Of a DNA stretch of 33,053 nucleotides, positions 1-8,611 are shown one piece after another (the first letter of the stretch is position 1; each line of letters starts with the position of its first letter). The notes below the pieces were generated by a model that saw only the letters and a list, made by a program, of their open reading frames with translations, did not search any database and was not told the origin of the DNA. Source of the DNA: Marinobacterium sp. (GTDB lineage Bacteria > Pseudomonadota > Gammaproteobacteria > Pseudomonadales > Balneatricaceae). Both the position numbers and the translations under genes were made by a program. Location: contig JAOXSF010000139.1 in NCBI GenBank assembly GCA_025800125.1, forward strand, positions 1-33,053. Direction: 5' to 3'.

Positions 1-135
1 AAGGGGTGTGATCTGCGCACTGTGACGAGTGAGCAGCTGGCACTGGCCCAGCAGCGGCTTAACCTGAGGCCTCGGAAATGCCTTGAGTACAAGCAGTCTC
101 AGACAGTATTTAATAACTATCTAAAAACTGCTTGA
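1..135 (+). pseudogene. 3' end of an IS30-family transposase gene (cut by window edge)
   Basis: Frame 1 is open from the first base to a TGA at 133-135 and encodes 44 residues. The stretch around LNLRPRKCLEYK matches the C-terminal pattern of IS30-family transposases (N-x-RPRK-x-L-x-[YF]-K followed by a VF segment). In that family this region follows the DDE catalytic domain. Only the tail is visible, so it is not possible to tell whether the element is intact to the left. The family call is from recognised motif pattern, not from an alignment. Confidence 0.72.
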
Positions 136-144
136 GATAAGGAG

Positions 145-170
145 TGTTGCACTTCGGAGTTGAATTCGCG
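145..170 (+). mobile_element. Probable right terminal inverted repeat of the IS30-like element
   Basis: Directly after the transposase stop lies TGTTGCACTTCGGAGTTGAA, continuing GTTGCACTT...TTGAATTC. IS30-family right ends characteristically have this GTTGCACTT...TTGAAT look. The matching left end is outside the window, so the exact boundary and any target duplication cannot be confirmed. Confidence 0.55.
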
Positions 171-191
171 CTTCATAATAAAACTGGCAAT

Positions 192-220
192 AAAAAAGCC
201 GGTAGTAACAAGCTACCGGC
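192..220 (-). terminator. Intrinsic terminator reading leftward
   Basis: GCCGGTAG (198-205) pairs with CTACCGGC (213-220) around a 7-nt loop. On the minus strand the stem is followed by a run of six T (192-197). There is no minus-strand gene immediately to its right, so it may have belonged to a gene lost or displaced near the IS30 insertion. The rest of 221-384 shows nothing I can identify. Confidence 0.6.
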
Positions 221-384
221 AAATGCAGAGATTAGAGATGTAACGCAACAACAGACGAGGCACACAAAGCGTCGTGAACTTCATCTACCGGTAATAATAA
301 GTGAGAAAAGATAACTGCATCAGTCGACCGCCGCCGTCTTGATCTTTAGAGTGTTCTGATACATTTGGTACAGGACTCGATCTG

Positions 385-1055
385 ATGCGAACACTTCACT
401 TTTATTTCGACTACCTCTCCCCCTACGCCTGCTTCAGCTGGCGCGCTCTGCAATCACTCAGTGAAAGCCATGATCTGATACTGGAAGCTCACCCTGTTGT
501 GTTTGGTAAACTACTGGACCATTGGGGTCAATTGGGGCCTGCGGAAGTTCCACCTAAAAAAGCAGCCCTTTATCGCTATTGTGACCGCTATGCAAAACTA
601 CACGGCTTTGCATTCAACCCGCCTGCCTGCCACCGCCTGCACTACGCCTGTCATTGCCAGACGTTGCTGGTGCTCAGCAGCATCAACTGATCAGCGCTAT
701 ATTTGATGCTGGCTGGTCGCAAGGCGCAGATTTGAGCGATATTGAAGACCTTAAAGCGATACTTCAGACACTTGAGTTAAATGCAGACGCACTATTGGCA
801 AAAATAGAAACCCATGATGTGAAAGAAGCCCTGCGTCAGCAAACAGAACAAGCAATTGCACAAGGCGTATTTGGTGTACCTACCTTTATTATCAACGATG
901 GTATTCAGACAGAAAACGAACTGTTCTGGGGTCACGATCAATTAGGCCATATCGAACTGTATTTGCGCGGGAAAGACCCACTGGACAAAGCAGCGGTTGA
1001 AGAGATGCTGGCACGCCAGAGAGGAATTGACCGAAAAACCATGCACAAGGAGTAA
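385..1055 (+). pseudogene. Frameshifted 2-hydroxychromene-2-carboxylate isomerase / DsbA-family (GST-kappa-like) protein
   Basis: Two reading frames together cover one ~220-residue thioredoxin-fold protein. The first (from ATG 385, stop at 690) carries the N-terminal FDYLSPYA motif, including the Ser-Pro-Tyr typical of HCCA isomerases and kappa-class GSTs, and the LLDHWGQLGPAEVPPKK segment. The second frame picks up near 628 (PPALRLSL...), continues with the AIFDAGWSQGADLSD helix and ends with the cis-Pro motif GVFGVPTFII and the FWGHDQL segment at 1055. Each half lacks what the other has, so a single-base indel between about 615 and 650 is the simplest explanation. These enzymes isomerise chromene carboxylates in aromatic degradation or act as glutathione-dependent isomerases. 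It could be a sequencing error rather than a true pseudogene. Confidence 0.75.
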
Positions 1056-1216
1056 AGCTGATTCGAGTGGCAGAAATCGGACATCAGGGCCAGCAGCCCT
1101 TTTTAATAGCAGCCTGAAACAAGCTGTTATCAAAAAGAGCTGCTGTAAAACCGAAACACCACTGCATGGATACTTCCAGCATATCGGCAAAAATCCTGAA
1201 CACCAAAACCAGCCAT

Positions 1217-1243
1217 AAAAAAACCCCGCGATAAACTGCGGGG
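1217..1243 (-). terminator. Intrinsic terminator of the methylcitrate operon
   Basis: CCCCGC (1224-1229) pairs with GCGGGG (1238-1243) around an 8-nt loop, followed on the minus strand by seven T (1217-1223). It lies about 90 bp past the prpF stop codon, the expected end of the prp transcript. The remaining bases between 1056 and 1335 hold no supportable gene. Confidence 0.85.
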
Positions 1244-1335
1244 CTGAAGTGATATGGGCAGACGCTGATAGGAACACCTGTCCATACTCAGAGCACACCA
1301 CGCCAGGCCCGGTATACTCTGTAACAGTCATGGCA

Positions 1336-2514
1336 TCAGAAGCTGTCACCCGGTACGCGAACCCAGCCTTCCATCAGTACGCGCGCGCTACGGCTCATGA
1401 TTGCTTTGGTCGCTGTCCACTCGCCATCCACCACTTCTGCTTCGGCACCCACTTTCAGAGTGCCAGATGGGTGGCCAAAAGTGACCGCTTTGCGCTCGCC
1501 GCCGCCAGCCGCCAGATTAACCAGAGTGCCCGGAATTGCCGCAGCTGTACCGATAGCCACCGCCGCTGTACCCATCATGGCATGGTGCAGCTTACCCATG
1601 GACAGTGCACGTACACACAGATCAATATCATCTGCACCCACCTCTTTACCACTTGACGCGGTGTAGGCTTTCGCCGGTGCACAGAACGCTACCTTTGGCG
1701 TATGCTGGCGGGTCGCCGCTTCAGCAATGTCACTGATCAGACCCATTCTTACCGCACCGTAAGCTCGGATGGTTTCAAAGCGCTCCAGTGCGGCAGGGTC
1801 ACCATTGATTGCTTCCTGCAGCTCAGTACCGGTGTAACCGATCTCTTCTGCATCCAGGAAGATAGTCGGGATACCGGCGTTGATCATAGTGGCCTTGAAC
1901 GTGCCTACCCCCGGTACTTCCAGGTCATCGACCAGATTACCAGTCGGGAACATGGAACCTTCACCATCAGCCGGGTCCAGGAATTCTACTTCAACTTCTG
2001 CCGCCGGGAAGGTTACGCCGTCCAGCTCGAAGTCACCGGTTTCCTGAACTTCACCGTTGGTCATCGGTACATGGGCAATGATGGTTTTCTGAATATTCTT
2101 CTGCCAGATACGTACAGTACAGATACCGTTTTCCGGTACACGGTCTGCATCCACCAGGCCTTTGCTGATCGCAAACGCACCAACGGCCGCCGTCAGGTTG
2201 CCGCAGTTACCGCTCCAGTCAACGAAAGCGCGATCAATGGCCACCTGGCCAAACAGGTAATCAACATCGTGATCAGCCTGCTCGCTTTTTGCCAGAATCA
2301 CCGTTTTACTGGTGCTGGAGGTCGCGCCACCCATACCATCGGTCTGCTTACCGTATGGATCCGGACTGCCAATCACACGCTGCAACAACGCATCGCGGGC
2401 AGCCCCCGGCTGCTGACAGGATTCGGGCAAGTCGTTCAGGGCGAAAAATACACCCTTACTAGTACCGCCACGGATATAAGTCGCTGGAACCTTGATCTGA
2501 GGAACATGTGCCAT
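1336..2514 (-). CDS. prpF: 2-methylaconitate cis-trans isomerase PrpF
   Basis: 392 residues. PrpF isomerises 2-methylaconitate made by AcnD so that the methylcitrate cycle can proceed; it has a duplicated diaminopimelate-epimerase-like fold and acts in the cytosol. The N-terminal ATYIRGGTSKGVFF segment, SPDPYGKQTDGMGG, TSSTSK (Lys70) and NCGNL (Cys104) are all present; Lys and Cys in these positions are the proposed catalytic pair in characterised PrpF. I chose the ATG at 2514 because family members start at MAH-P-I and an AGGA lies ~10 nt upstream; an in-frame ATG at 2526 sits on top of that site. It is the last gene of the operon, 165 bp after acnD, with a hairpin in the gap. Confidence 0.95.
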   Translation of the reverse strand: MAHVPQIKVPATYIRGGTSKGVFFALNDLPESCQQPGAARDALLQRVIGSPDPYGKQTDGMGGATSSTSKTVILAKSEQADHDVDYLFGQVAIDRAFVDWSGNCGNLTAAVGAFAISKGLVDADRVPENGICTVRIWQKNIQKTIIAHVPMTNGEVQETGDFELDGVTFPAAEVEVEFLDPADGEGSMFPTGNLVDDLEVPGVGTFKATMINAGIPTIFLDAEEIGYTGTELQEAINGDPAALERFETIRAYGAVRMGLISDIAEAATRQHTPKVAFCAPAKAYTASSGKEVGADDIDLCVRALSMGKLHHAMMGTAAVAIGTAAAIPGTLVNLAAGGGERKAVTFGHPSGTLKVGAEAEVVDGEWTATKAIMSRSARVLMEGWVRVPGDSF

Positions 2515-2601
2515 AGAGATAGCCATCCTTTGAATAACGCGCTGGAGCAGCACGTAAAAATTGATTCAGGGTGGGAGTTGCTGGCCACTGCCAGCTGCCG
2601 C

Positions 2602-2638
2602 AAAAACGGCGTCCAGATCAACCAGACTCGAACGCCGT
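2602..2638 (-). terminator. Attenuator-like hairpin between acnD and prpF
   Basis: ACGGCGT (2606-2612) pairs perfectly with ACGCCGT (2632-2638) across a 19-nt loop. On the minus strand the stem runs directly into five T (part of 2602-2606). It lies 41 bp past the acnD stop and ~90 bp before prpF, so it could partly terminate the transcript or set the acnD:prpF ratio. The loop is long and the T run short, so activity is uncertain. Confidence 0.45.
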
Positions 2639-2679
2639 CAATCGCCAGCCGGAGCAGCACCGCCACTCCGGCACCGGCC

Positions 2680-5283
2680 TCAGTTGCTTGCCAGGAAGTC
2701 CTTGGCGAAACGCTGCAATACACCACCAGCGTTGTACACATGTACCTCAGCCGCAGTATCCAGACGACATGTCACTGGCACTTCAACTGTCTCACCGTTA
2801 GCACGGTTGATGATCAGTGTCAGATCACAACGTGGAGAAATATCACCAACAATGTCGAAGGTCTCAGTACCGTCGATGCCGTAGGTGTTACGGGTATCAC
2901 CTGCTTTGAACTCAACCGGCAGTACACCCATGCCTACCAGGTTGGTACGGTGGATACGCTCGAAGCCTTCGGCAACGATGGTTTCAACACCCGCCAGACG
3001 TACACCTTTCGCCGCCCAGTCACGGGAGGAACCCTGACCATAATCAGCACCTGCCACGATGATCAGGTTCTGCTTACGCTCCATGTAGGTTTCGATCGCT
3101 TCCCACATACGGCTTTCAGTGCCTTCAGGCTCAATACGTGCCAGAGAGCCCTGTTTGATCTCGCCGTTTGCATCACGGCACATCTCGTTCAGCAGTTTCG
3201 GGTTAGCGAAGGTTGCGCGCTGTGCTGTCAGGTGGTCACCACGGTGTGTCGCGTAAGAGTTGAAGTCCTCTTCCGGCAGACCCATTTTGGCACAGTATTC
3301 ACCCGCCGCACTGGACGCCTGAATCGCGTTGGATGGGGACAGGTGGTCGGTGGTGATATTGTCACCCAGTACCGCCAATGGACGCATACCCTTCATGGTA
3401 CGTTCGCCCGCCAGAGCGCCTTCCCAGTATGGAGGGCGGCGGATGTAGGTCGACATTTCACGCCAGTCGTACAGCGGGCTCTCAGCGCGTTCTACATCAC
3501 CCAGATCGAACATCGGGATGTAAACCTGGTTGAACTGCTCCGGCTTAACCGAAGACGCTACGATTGCATCAATCTCTTCATCGGATGGCCACAGATCTTT
3601 CAGCGTGATCTCTTTGCCATCAACAACGGCCAGTACGTCCTGTTCGATGTCGAAACGTACAGTCCCTGCGATTGCATAAGCAACGACCAATGGAGGGGAC
3701 GCCAGGAACGCCTGCTTCGCGTGTGGGTGGATACGGCCGTCGAAGTTACGGTTCCCAGACAGTACCGCCGTGGCGTACAGATCACGTTCAACCACTTCCT
3801 TCTCGATTACCGGATCCAGCGCACCGGACATACCGTTACAGGTTGTACAAGCGTACGCTACGATGCCGAAGCCCAGTTTTTCCAGCTCTGGCAGCAGGCC
3901 CGCTTCTTCCAGGTACAGTTTGGCAACTTTGGAACCCGGCGCGAAAGAGGTCTTGACCCATGGCTTACGTACCAGACCCAGCTCGTTCGCTTTCTTGGCA
4001 ACCAGGCCTGCAGCAACAACGTTGCGTGGGTTGGAGGTATTGGTACAAGATGTAATCGCGGCAATGATAACGGCACCATCCGGCATCAGGCCATCAGCTT
4101 CTTCTGCTTTAGCCGCTGCCAACATGTCATCACCTGCGATGCCACGCTCATTCAGTGCAGAAGTTGGCAAACGACGGTGCGGGTTAGATGGGCCTGCCAT
4201 GTTACGCACAACAGTAGACAGATCGAACTCCAGTACACGCTCGTACTCAACGGCTGCCAGATCATCCGCCCACAGGCCGGTTTCTTTGGCGTACTGCTCA
4301 ACCAGTGCAACCTGCTCCGGCTCACGACCGGTCAGTTTCAGGTAGTCGATGGTCTGTTCGTCGATGTAGAACATACCCGCAGAAGCACCGTACTCTGGCG
4401 TCATGTTGGATAACGTTGCGCGATCACCGATGGACAGGGTTGCAGCGCCTGGGCCGAAGAATTCCAGATACGCAGAAACCACTTTCTCGTTACGCAAGAA
4501 CTCGGTCATCGCCAGTGCGATATCTGTTGCGGTGATACCTGGCTTACGCTCACCAACGATCTTCACGCCGACGATGTCCGGCAGACGCATCATGGATGGC
4601 AGGCCCAGCATTACTGTTTCTGCTTCCAGACCACCAACACCAATCGCGATTACACCCAGCGCATCAACGTGCGGCGTATGAGAGTCTGTACCAACACAGG
4701 TATCAGGGTAAGCGACACCGTCACGGTTCTGAATCACCGGTGACATCTTCTCCAGGTTGATCTGGTGCATGATGCCGTTACCGGCCGGGATCACATCTAC
4801 ATTATCGAACGCAGTTTTACACCAGTCGATAAAGTGGAAACGGTCATCGTTACGACGGTCTTCAATGGCGCGGTTCTTCTCGAACGCATCCGGATCGAAA
4901 CCTGGTGCTTCTACTGCCAGCGAGTGGTCAACGATCAGCTGCGTTGGTACAACCGGGTTAACTTTGGATGGGTCACCGCCCTGGTCAGCGATTGCATCAC
5001 GCAGACCTGCCAAGTCAACCAGTGCGGTCTGACCCAGGATGTCATGGCAGACAACACGCGCCGGGTACCATGGGAAATCCAGGGTGCGCTCACGGTTGAT
5101 CAGCTGTTTCAGAGAGTCTGTCAGCGCGGCAGGGTCGCAACGGCGTACCAGCTGCTCAGCCAGTACGCGGGAGGTGTAAGGCAGTGTTGCGTAGGCGCCC
5201 GGCTGGATCGCTTCAACAGCAGCGCGGGTATCGTAGTAATCCAGGCCTGTACCGGCCAGTGATTTGCGGAATTCGGTATTCAT
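2680..5283 (-). CDS. acnD: 2-methylcitrate dehydratase, Fe/S-dependent (AcnD)
   Basis: 867 residues, the usual AcnD length. It dehydrates 2-methylcitrate to 2-methylaconitate, the form PrpF then isomerises, replacing the PrpD route. The [4Fe-4S] ligands are visible as TSCTNTSNP (Cys413) and ACTTCNG (Cys479, Cys482); the C-terminal swivel domain carries GADYGQGSSRDWAAKG. The start at ATG 5283 gives the characteristic MNTEFRK..GT.LDYYDTRAAVE beginning; the frame is open further upstream but that part has no family resemblance. Aconitase A is the close relative, but the N-terminus and the prpC/prpF neighbours identify AcnD. Its gap to prpC is 174 bp and contains a 10-bp hairpin. Confidence 0.95.
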   Translation of the reverse strand: MNTEFRKSLAGTGLDYYDTRAAVEAIQPGAYATLPYTSRVLAEQLVRRCDPAALTDSLKQLINRERTLDFPWYPARVVCHDILGQTALVDLAGLRDAIADQGGDPSKVNPVVPTQLIVDHSLAVEAPGFDPDAFEKNRAIEDRRNDDRFHFIDWCKTAFDNVDVIPAGNGIMHQINLEKMSPVIQNRDGVAYPDTCVGTDSHTPHVDALGVIAIGVGGLEAETVMLGLPSMMRLPDIVGVKIVGERKPGITATDIALAMTEFLRNEKVVSAYLEFFGPGAATLSIGDRATLSNMTPEYGASAGMFYIDEQTIDYLKLTGREPEQVALVEQYAKETGLWADDLAAVEYERVLEFDLSTVVRNMAGPSNPHRRLPTSALNERGIAGDDMLAAAKAEEADGLMPDGAVIIAAITSCTNTSNPRNVVAAGLVAKKANELGLVRKPWVKTSFAPGSKVAKLYLEEAGLLPELEKLGFGIVAYACTTCNGMSGALDPVIEKEVVERDLYATAVLSGNRNFDGRIHPHAKQAFLASPPLVVAYAIAGTVRFDIEQDVLAVVDGKEITLKDLWPSDEEIDAIVASSVKPEQFNQVYIPMFDLGDVERAESPLYDWREMSTYIRRPPYWEGALAGERTMKGMRPLAVLGDNITTDHLSPSNAIQASSAAGEYCAKMGLPEEDFNSYATHRGDHLTAQRATFANPKLLNEMCRDANGEIKQGSLARIEPEGTESRMWEAIETYMERKQNLIIVAGADYGQGSSRDWAAKGVRLAGVETIVAEGFERIHRTNLVGMGVLPVEFKAGDTRNTYGIDGTETFDIVGDISPRCDLTLIINRANGETVEVPVTCRLDTAAEVHVYNAGGVLQRFAKDFLASN

Positions 5284-5380
5284 AACGTCAGCAATCCATC
5301 GTGAATGGCAAGGCGGGTTCGGCAGAGCACGCCTCCCGATGTTTATTCTTATGCGAGGTCGGGCTATGGATGCCCGGATG

Positions 5381-5405
5381 GAAGTGCTCCTCTGGGGAGC
5401 ACTTC
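5381..5405 (-). other. Perfect 10-bp hairpin in the prpC-acnD gap
   Basis: GAAGTGCTCC (5381-5390) and GGAGCACTTC (5396-5405) form a perfect stem with a 5-nt loop. No T run follows on the minus strand, so it is not a standard terminator; it may stabilise the upstream mRNA 3' end or mark a processing site. Confidence 0.5.
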
Positions 5406-5457
5406 GATGCTGAGCAGGCATCAGCCTGTCAGCGCAGGTAATAAAATCAGAGGCCGC

Positions 5458-6588
5458 TTATGGACGGTCTTCAATCGCTACCCAGTCAGCAGTCTCAGGG
5501 CCAGTGTAATCCGCAGATGGACGGATGATACGGTTGTTGGCACGCTGCTCCATTACGTGAGCAGTCCAGCCGGATACGCGGGAACATACGAAGATCGGCG
5601 TAAACAGTTTGGTAGGAATGCCCATGAAGTTGTAAGCCGACGCATGGAAGAAGTCAGCGTTACAGAACAGTTTCTTCTCGCGCCACATAACCGCTTCAAC
5701 ACGCTCAGAAACATCGTACAGATACTCATCGCCTACCTGATCAGACAGTTTCTTGGACCATTCTTTGATGATCGCGTTACGTGGGTCAGACTCACGGTAG
5801 ATGGCGTGACCAAAGCCCATGATCTTGTCTTTGCGTGCCAGCATGCCCATGATCGCTTCTTCAGCTTCATCGGCACTGCGCCACTGTTCGATCATATCCA
5901 TCGCCGCTTCGTTAGCACCACCGTGCAGTGGGCCACGCAGGGAGCCGATCGCACCAGTTACACAGCTGTGGATGTCGGACAGCGTAGACGCACATACACG
6001 CGCAGTGAAGGTAGAGGCATTGAACTCGTGCTCAGCGTACAGGATCAGAGAGGCATGCATTACATCAACGTGCAGCGCTTCCGGCTTCTTGTTGTGCAGC
6101 GTCCACAGGAACTGTTCAGCAATAGAATCAGCATCCGTTTCAACGTCAACACGCAGGCCGTCGTTGTGGCTGAAGTTGTACCAGTAATTGATCATGCCTG
6201 GGAAGATCGCCAGCATGCGGTCGATATGGTCATGCTGCTCAGAGAAATCTGCTTCGGTTTCCAGATTACCCAGCATGGAACAACCCGTGCGCATAACATC
6301 CATTGGATGTGCATCAGCAGGAATCTGTTCCAGTACAGTCTTCAGGGCATCCGGCAGAGCACGCATGCCTTTGAGCTTGGCTTTGTAAGCGTCCAGTTCA
6401 GCCTGATTTGGCAGCTTGCCGTACAGCAGCAGGTAAGCAACTTCTTCAAACTGCGCCTTGTCTGCCAGTTCTTTGATGTCGTAACCACGGTAAGTCAGGC
6501 CAGAACCTGTTTTACCCACAGTACACAGCGCCGTTTCACCCGCTGACTGACCACGCAGACCTGCACCACCCAGTTTCTTATCTACCAT
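5458..6588 (-). CDS. prpC: 2-methylcitrate synthase
   Basis: 376 residues. It condenses propionyl-CoA with oxaloacetate to 2-methylcitrate, the entry step of the cycle. The citrate-synthase triad is visible: His222 in PLHGGANE, His261 in GFGHAIYR and Asp312 in NADFFHASAY. The N-terminus KKLGGAGLRGQSAGETALCTVG is typical of PrpC rather than the longer GltA. ATG 6588 is preceded by AAAGGAG at good spacing. It lies 189 bp downstream of prpB; that gap contains a 7-bp inverted repeat (6684-6690 with 6705-6711) without a T run. Confidence 0.96.
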   Translation of the reverse strand: MVDKKLGGAGLRGQSAGETALCTVGKTGSGLTYRGYDIKELADKAQFEEVAYLLLYGKLPNQAELDAYKAKLKGMRALPDALKTVLEQIPADAHPMDVMRTGCSMLGNLETEADFSEQHDHIDRMLAIFPGMINYWYNFSHNDGLRVDVETDADSIAEQFLWTLHNKKPEALHVDVMHASLILYAEHEFNASTFTARVCASTLSDIHSCVTGAIGSLRGPLHGGANEAAMDMIEQWRSADEAEEAIMGMLARKDKIMGFGHAIYRESDPRNAIIKEWSKKLSDQVGDEYLYDVSERVEAVMWREKKLFCNADFFHASAYNFMGIPTKLFTPIFVCSRVSGWTAHVMEQRANNRIIRPSADYTGPETADWVAIEDRP

Positions 6589-6777
6589 CTCGTGCTCCTT
6601 TGTTGTAGTCGTATTTTTGTAGCCCTTTGATTAGAAGAGCTACCACAGGCTCTGCGGCCTGCTAGTTGTTCCCGTCTTTTGTCGGGCTGCCCTGAACAAC
6701 TGCAGCAGCCCACCCTTTCATGCCAGACTGGCTGGCCTCACCTTTTAATAGATACCAGCCAATCACCGTAAGGGATA

Positions 6778-7671
6778 TTACTTATTTTTACCTTCTGCGA
6801 ACAGTGCGTCCAGCTTCTGCTCAAAATCGTGGTAATTCAGGAAATCGTACAGTTCCATACGGGTCTGCATGCTATCGACAACCGCTTTCTGATCACCGTC
6901 TTTCAGAATGTGCTCGTAAACATTCAGCGCTGCCTTGTTAGCAGCACGGAAAGCAGACAGTGGGTACAGCACCATAGTGGCACCATTTTCAGCCAGCTCA
7001 GCCTTGTTAAACAGTGGCGTAGCACCGAATTCGGTGATGTTAGCCAGCAAATGACCACCATTGATGCCATCAGAAAACGCTTTGTAATCTTCCAGCGTGT
7101 GAACGGCTTCAGCGAAGATGCCATCAGCCCCTGCTTCCAGACATGCCTGGGCACGATCAACAGCAGCGTTCAGGCCTTCCATCTGGAATGCGTCAGTACG
7201 GGCAATAATGAAGAAATCGTCGTCAGTCTTAGCGTCTGCTGCGGCTTTCACGCGGTCAACCATCTCTTCCAGAGAAACAATCTCTTTATTTGGACGGTGG
7301 CCACAACGCTTCTGAGCAACCTGGTCTTCCAGGTGTACAGCTGCCGCACCCGCTTTAGTCATTTCTTTGATAGCACGGGCAATGTTGAACGCACCGCCCC
7401 AACCAGTGTCAATGTCAACCAGCAGCGGTGTTTCTACAGCGCTGGAAATACGGCGTACATCTTCCAGTACGTCGTTCAGAGAGGTCATGCCCAGGTCTGG
7501 CAGACCATAAGAGTGGTTGGCAACGCCACCGCCAGACAGGTACACCGCCTGGTGGCCTACACGCTCGGCCATCATGGCGTGGTAAGCGTTGGTTGTACCT
7601 ACAATCTGCAATGGCTGGTTTTCAGCCAGCGCCTTGCGAAAACGTGCGCCTGCGGTCAGTTTCTGGGCCAT
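6778..7671 (-). CDS. prpB: 2-methylisocitrate lyase
   Basis: 297 residues. It cleaves 2-methylisocitrate to pyruvate and succinate, closing the methylcitrate cycle. The ICL/PEP-mutase signature KRCGH carries the catalytic Cys123; the Mg-binding acidic residues lie in [11 protein letters not shown] (Asp86, Asp88) and the [10 protein letters not shown] segment is conserved. Two in-frame ATGs are six bases apart; I chose 7671 because AGGGG directly abuts the first ATG (7677) but is correctly spaced from the second. It follows the GntR-type regulator by 79 bp. Confidence 0.95.
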   Translation of the reverse strand: MAQKLTAGARFRKALAENQPLQIVGTTNAYHAMMAERVGHQAVYLSGGGVANHSYGLPDLGMTSLNDVLEDVRRISSAVETPLLVDIDTGWGGAFNIARAIKEMTKAGAAAVHLEDQVAQKRCGHRPNKEIVSLEEMVDRVKAAADAKTDDDFFIIARTDAFQMEGLNAAVDRAQACLEAGADGIFAEAVHTLEDYKAFSDGINGGHLLANITEFGATPLFNKAELAENGATMVLYPLSAFRAANKAALNVYEHILKDGDQKAVVDSMQTRMELYDFLNYHDFEQKLDALFAEGKNK

Positions 7672-7713
7672 GGTCATCCCCTGTGGCTAGTCGTTTATTA
7701 GTTATATCGGTAT

Positions 7714-7757
7714 CAGTTATTCGGTTATCAGCTATTCGATCAGGTAGCAGTTATTCG
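7714..7757. repeat. Three copies of CAGTTATTCG between regulator and prpB
   Basis: CAGTTATTCG (7714-7723), CAGCTATTCG (7729-7738) and CAGTTATTCG (7748-7757) lie in direct orientation. The last overlaps the stop codon of the regulator gene. The copies could be binding sites, but similar short repeats occur in several other gaps of this window, so they may simply be slippage products. Confidence 0.6.
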
Positions 7758-8443
7758 TCCGGATCTTTCAGTTTGCCTTCAATATTCTTACGGGCGTTGC
7801 TGATATGACGCCGCATCAACATCTCGGCCAGTTCTGGGTCACGTGCTTCAATCGCGTCGACAATTTGCCGATGCTCTTTCAGAGCACGCTTGGGGCGAGA
7901 ACTGGAAACACTGAACTGGTAACGATACATACGCACCAGGTGATACAGGTCTCCGCCTAGCAGCTCTAGCAGCTTGCCGTTGCGACTGCCTTGTACAATC
8001 CGGTAATGGAAATCAAGATCACCTTCTTTCTGGAAGTAGGAGCGGCCATCAAGCTGGTCGACGCCTGCTTCGTGCTGGTCCAGCAGTACCCGCAATGCGT
8101 CAATCTCATTCTGTGGCATCTCTTCAGCAGCCAACCTGCAGGCCATACCTTCCAGTGCTTCACGCACCCGGTAGATCTCAATCAGTTCACGGGCCGATAG
8201 TTCTACAACCCGTGCGCCGACATGGGGTTTACGTTCAACCAGTCGCCAGCCTTCCAGACGACGAATTGCTTCGCGCAGCGGACCACGGCTGATACCGTAG
8301 TTGCGGGCAAGCTCCGGCTCGCTGATCTTCTGGCCCGGTGCGAGATCCCCTTTAACAATGGCTGTTGCGATCTGATCACAGACACGATCAGCCAGGGTAC
8401 GCGTTTCCGATTCGATTGGTTGTATTCCCAGTTTCTCTGTCAT
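7751..8443 (-). CDS. GntR/FadR-family (FCD) regulator of the methylcitrate operon
   Basis: 230 residues. Residues ~15-80 form a GntR winged helix (LADRVCDQIATAIVKGDLAPGQKISEPELA.. then GISRGPLREAIRRLE, the recognition helix). Residues ~85-225 match the all-helical FCD ligand domain, with conserved Arg/Glu/His positions such as IYRVREALEGMA, DLDFHYRI and EHRQIVDAI. Being the first gene of the prp operon it most likely represses it and responds to a cycle intermediate such as 2-methylcitrate; that effector is an inference. ATG 8443 fits the family start. Two copies of an ATTGT-type operator lie between it and the putative -10 element, suggesting autoregulation. Confidence 0.9.
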   Translation of the reverse strand: MTEKLGIQPIESETRTLADRVCDQIATAIVKGDLAPGQKISEPELARNYGISRGPLREAIRRLEGWRLVERKPHVGARVVELSARELIEIYRVREALEGMACRLAAEEMPQNEIDALRVLLDQHEAGVDQLDGRSYFQKEGDLDFHYRIVQGSRNGKLLELLGGDLYHLVRMYRYQFSVSSSRPKRALKEHRQIVDAIEARDPELAEMLMRRHISNARKNIEGKLKDPDE

Positions 8444-8459
8444 AACAATCCGCTTCTAA

Positions 8460-8475
8460 AGATTGTCGACAATCT
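8460..8475. promoter_or_regulatory. Palindromic operator AGATTGTCGACAATCT
   Basis: A perfect 16-bp palindrome 16 bp upstream of the regulator start. The core TTGT-N2-ACAA fits the short symmetric sites bound by FadR-type GntR repressors. Its location in the 5' leader of the prp operon makes it the likely operator of the adjacent regulator. Confidence 0.7.
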
Positions 8476-8532
8476 CGACGTTGAGCAACGATACCGTGGT
8501 GAAATTACACCGTCAACCGAGCCAGCCGGGAA

Positions 8533-8548
8533 AATTGTCAACATTATA
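8533..8548 (-). promoter_or_regulatory. Putative -10 element with overlapping second operator copy
   Basis: On the minus strand TATAAT occupies 8548-8543, and ATTGTCAACATT (8533-8544, plus-strand orientation), a degenerate version of the ATTGTCGACAAT palindrome core, overlaps its downstream side. No convincing -35 box is visible at 17 bp, so promoter strength is uncertain. Bound repressor here would block RNA polymerase. Confidence 0.5.
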
Positions 8549-8611
8549 CAAAAGTCTAGTCAAATATGACGGGACTGCAAAAGCACTCAACATGCAGCTA
8601 CAACCCTCTGA

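Noticed and set aside
1702-4413. A ~900-codon plus-strand open frame opposite prpF and acnD
   Set aside because: It runs antisense to two clearly recognisable enzymes, its protein is Thr/Arg/Gln-rich without domains, and it has no ribosome binding site. It is a codon-bias shadow.
5305-6546. A 413-codon plus-strand frame opposite prpC
   Set aside because: Antisense to a complete citrate-synthase family gene with its catalytic residues; no family resemblance of its own.
6829-7701. A 290-codon plus-strand frame opposite prpB
   Set aside because: Antisense shadow of methylisocitrate lyase.
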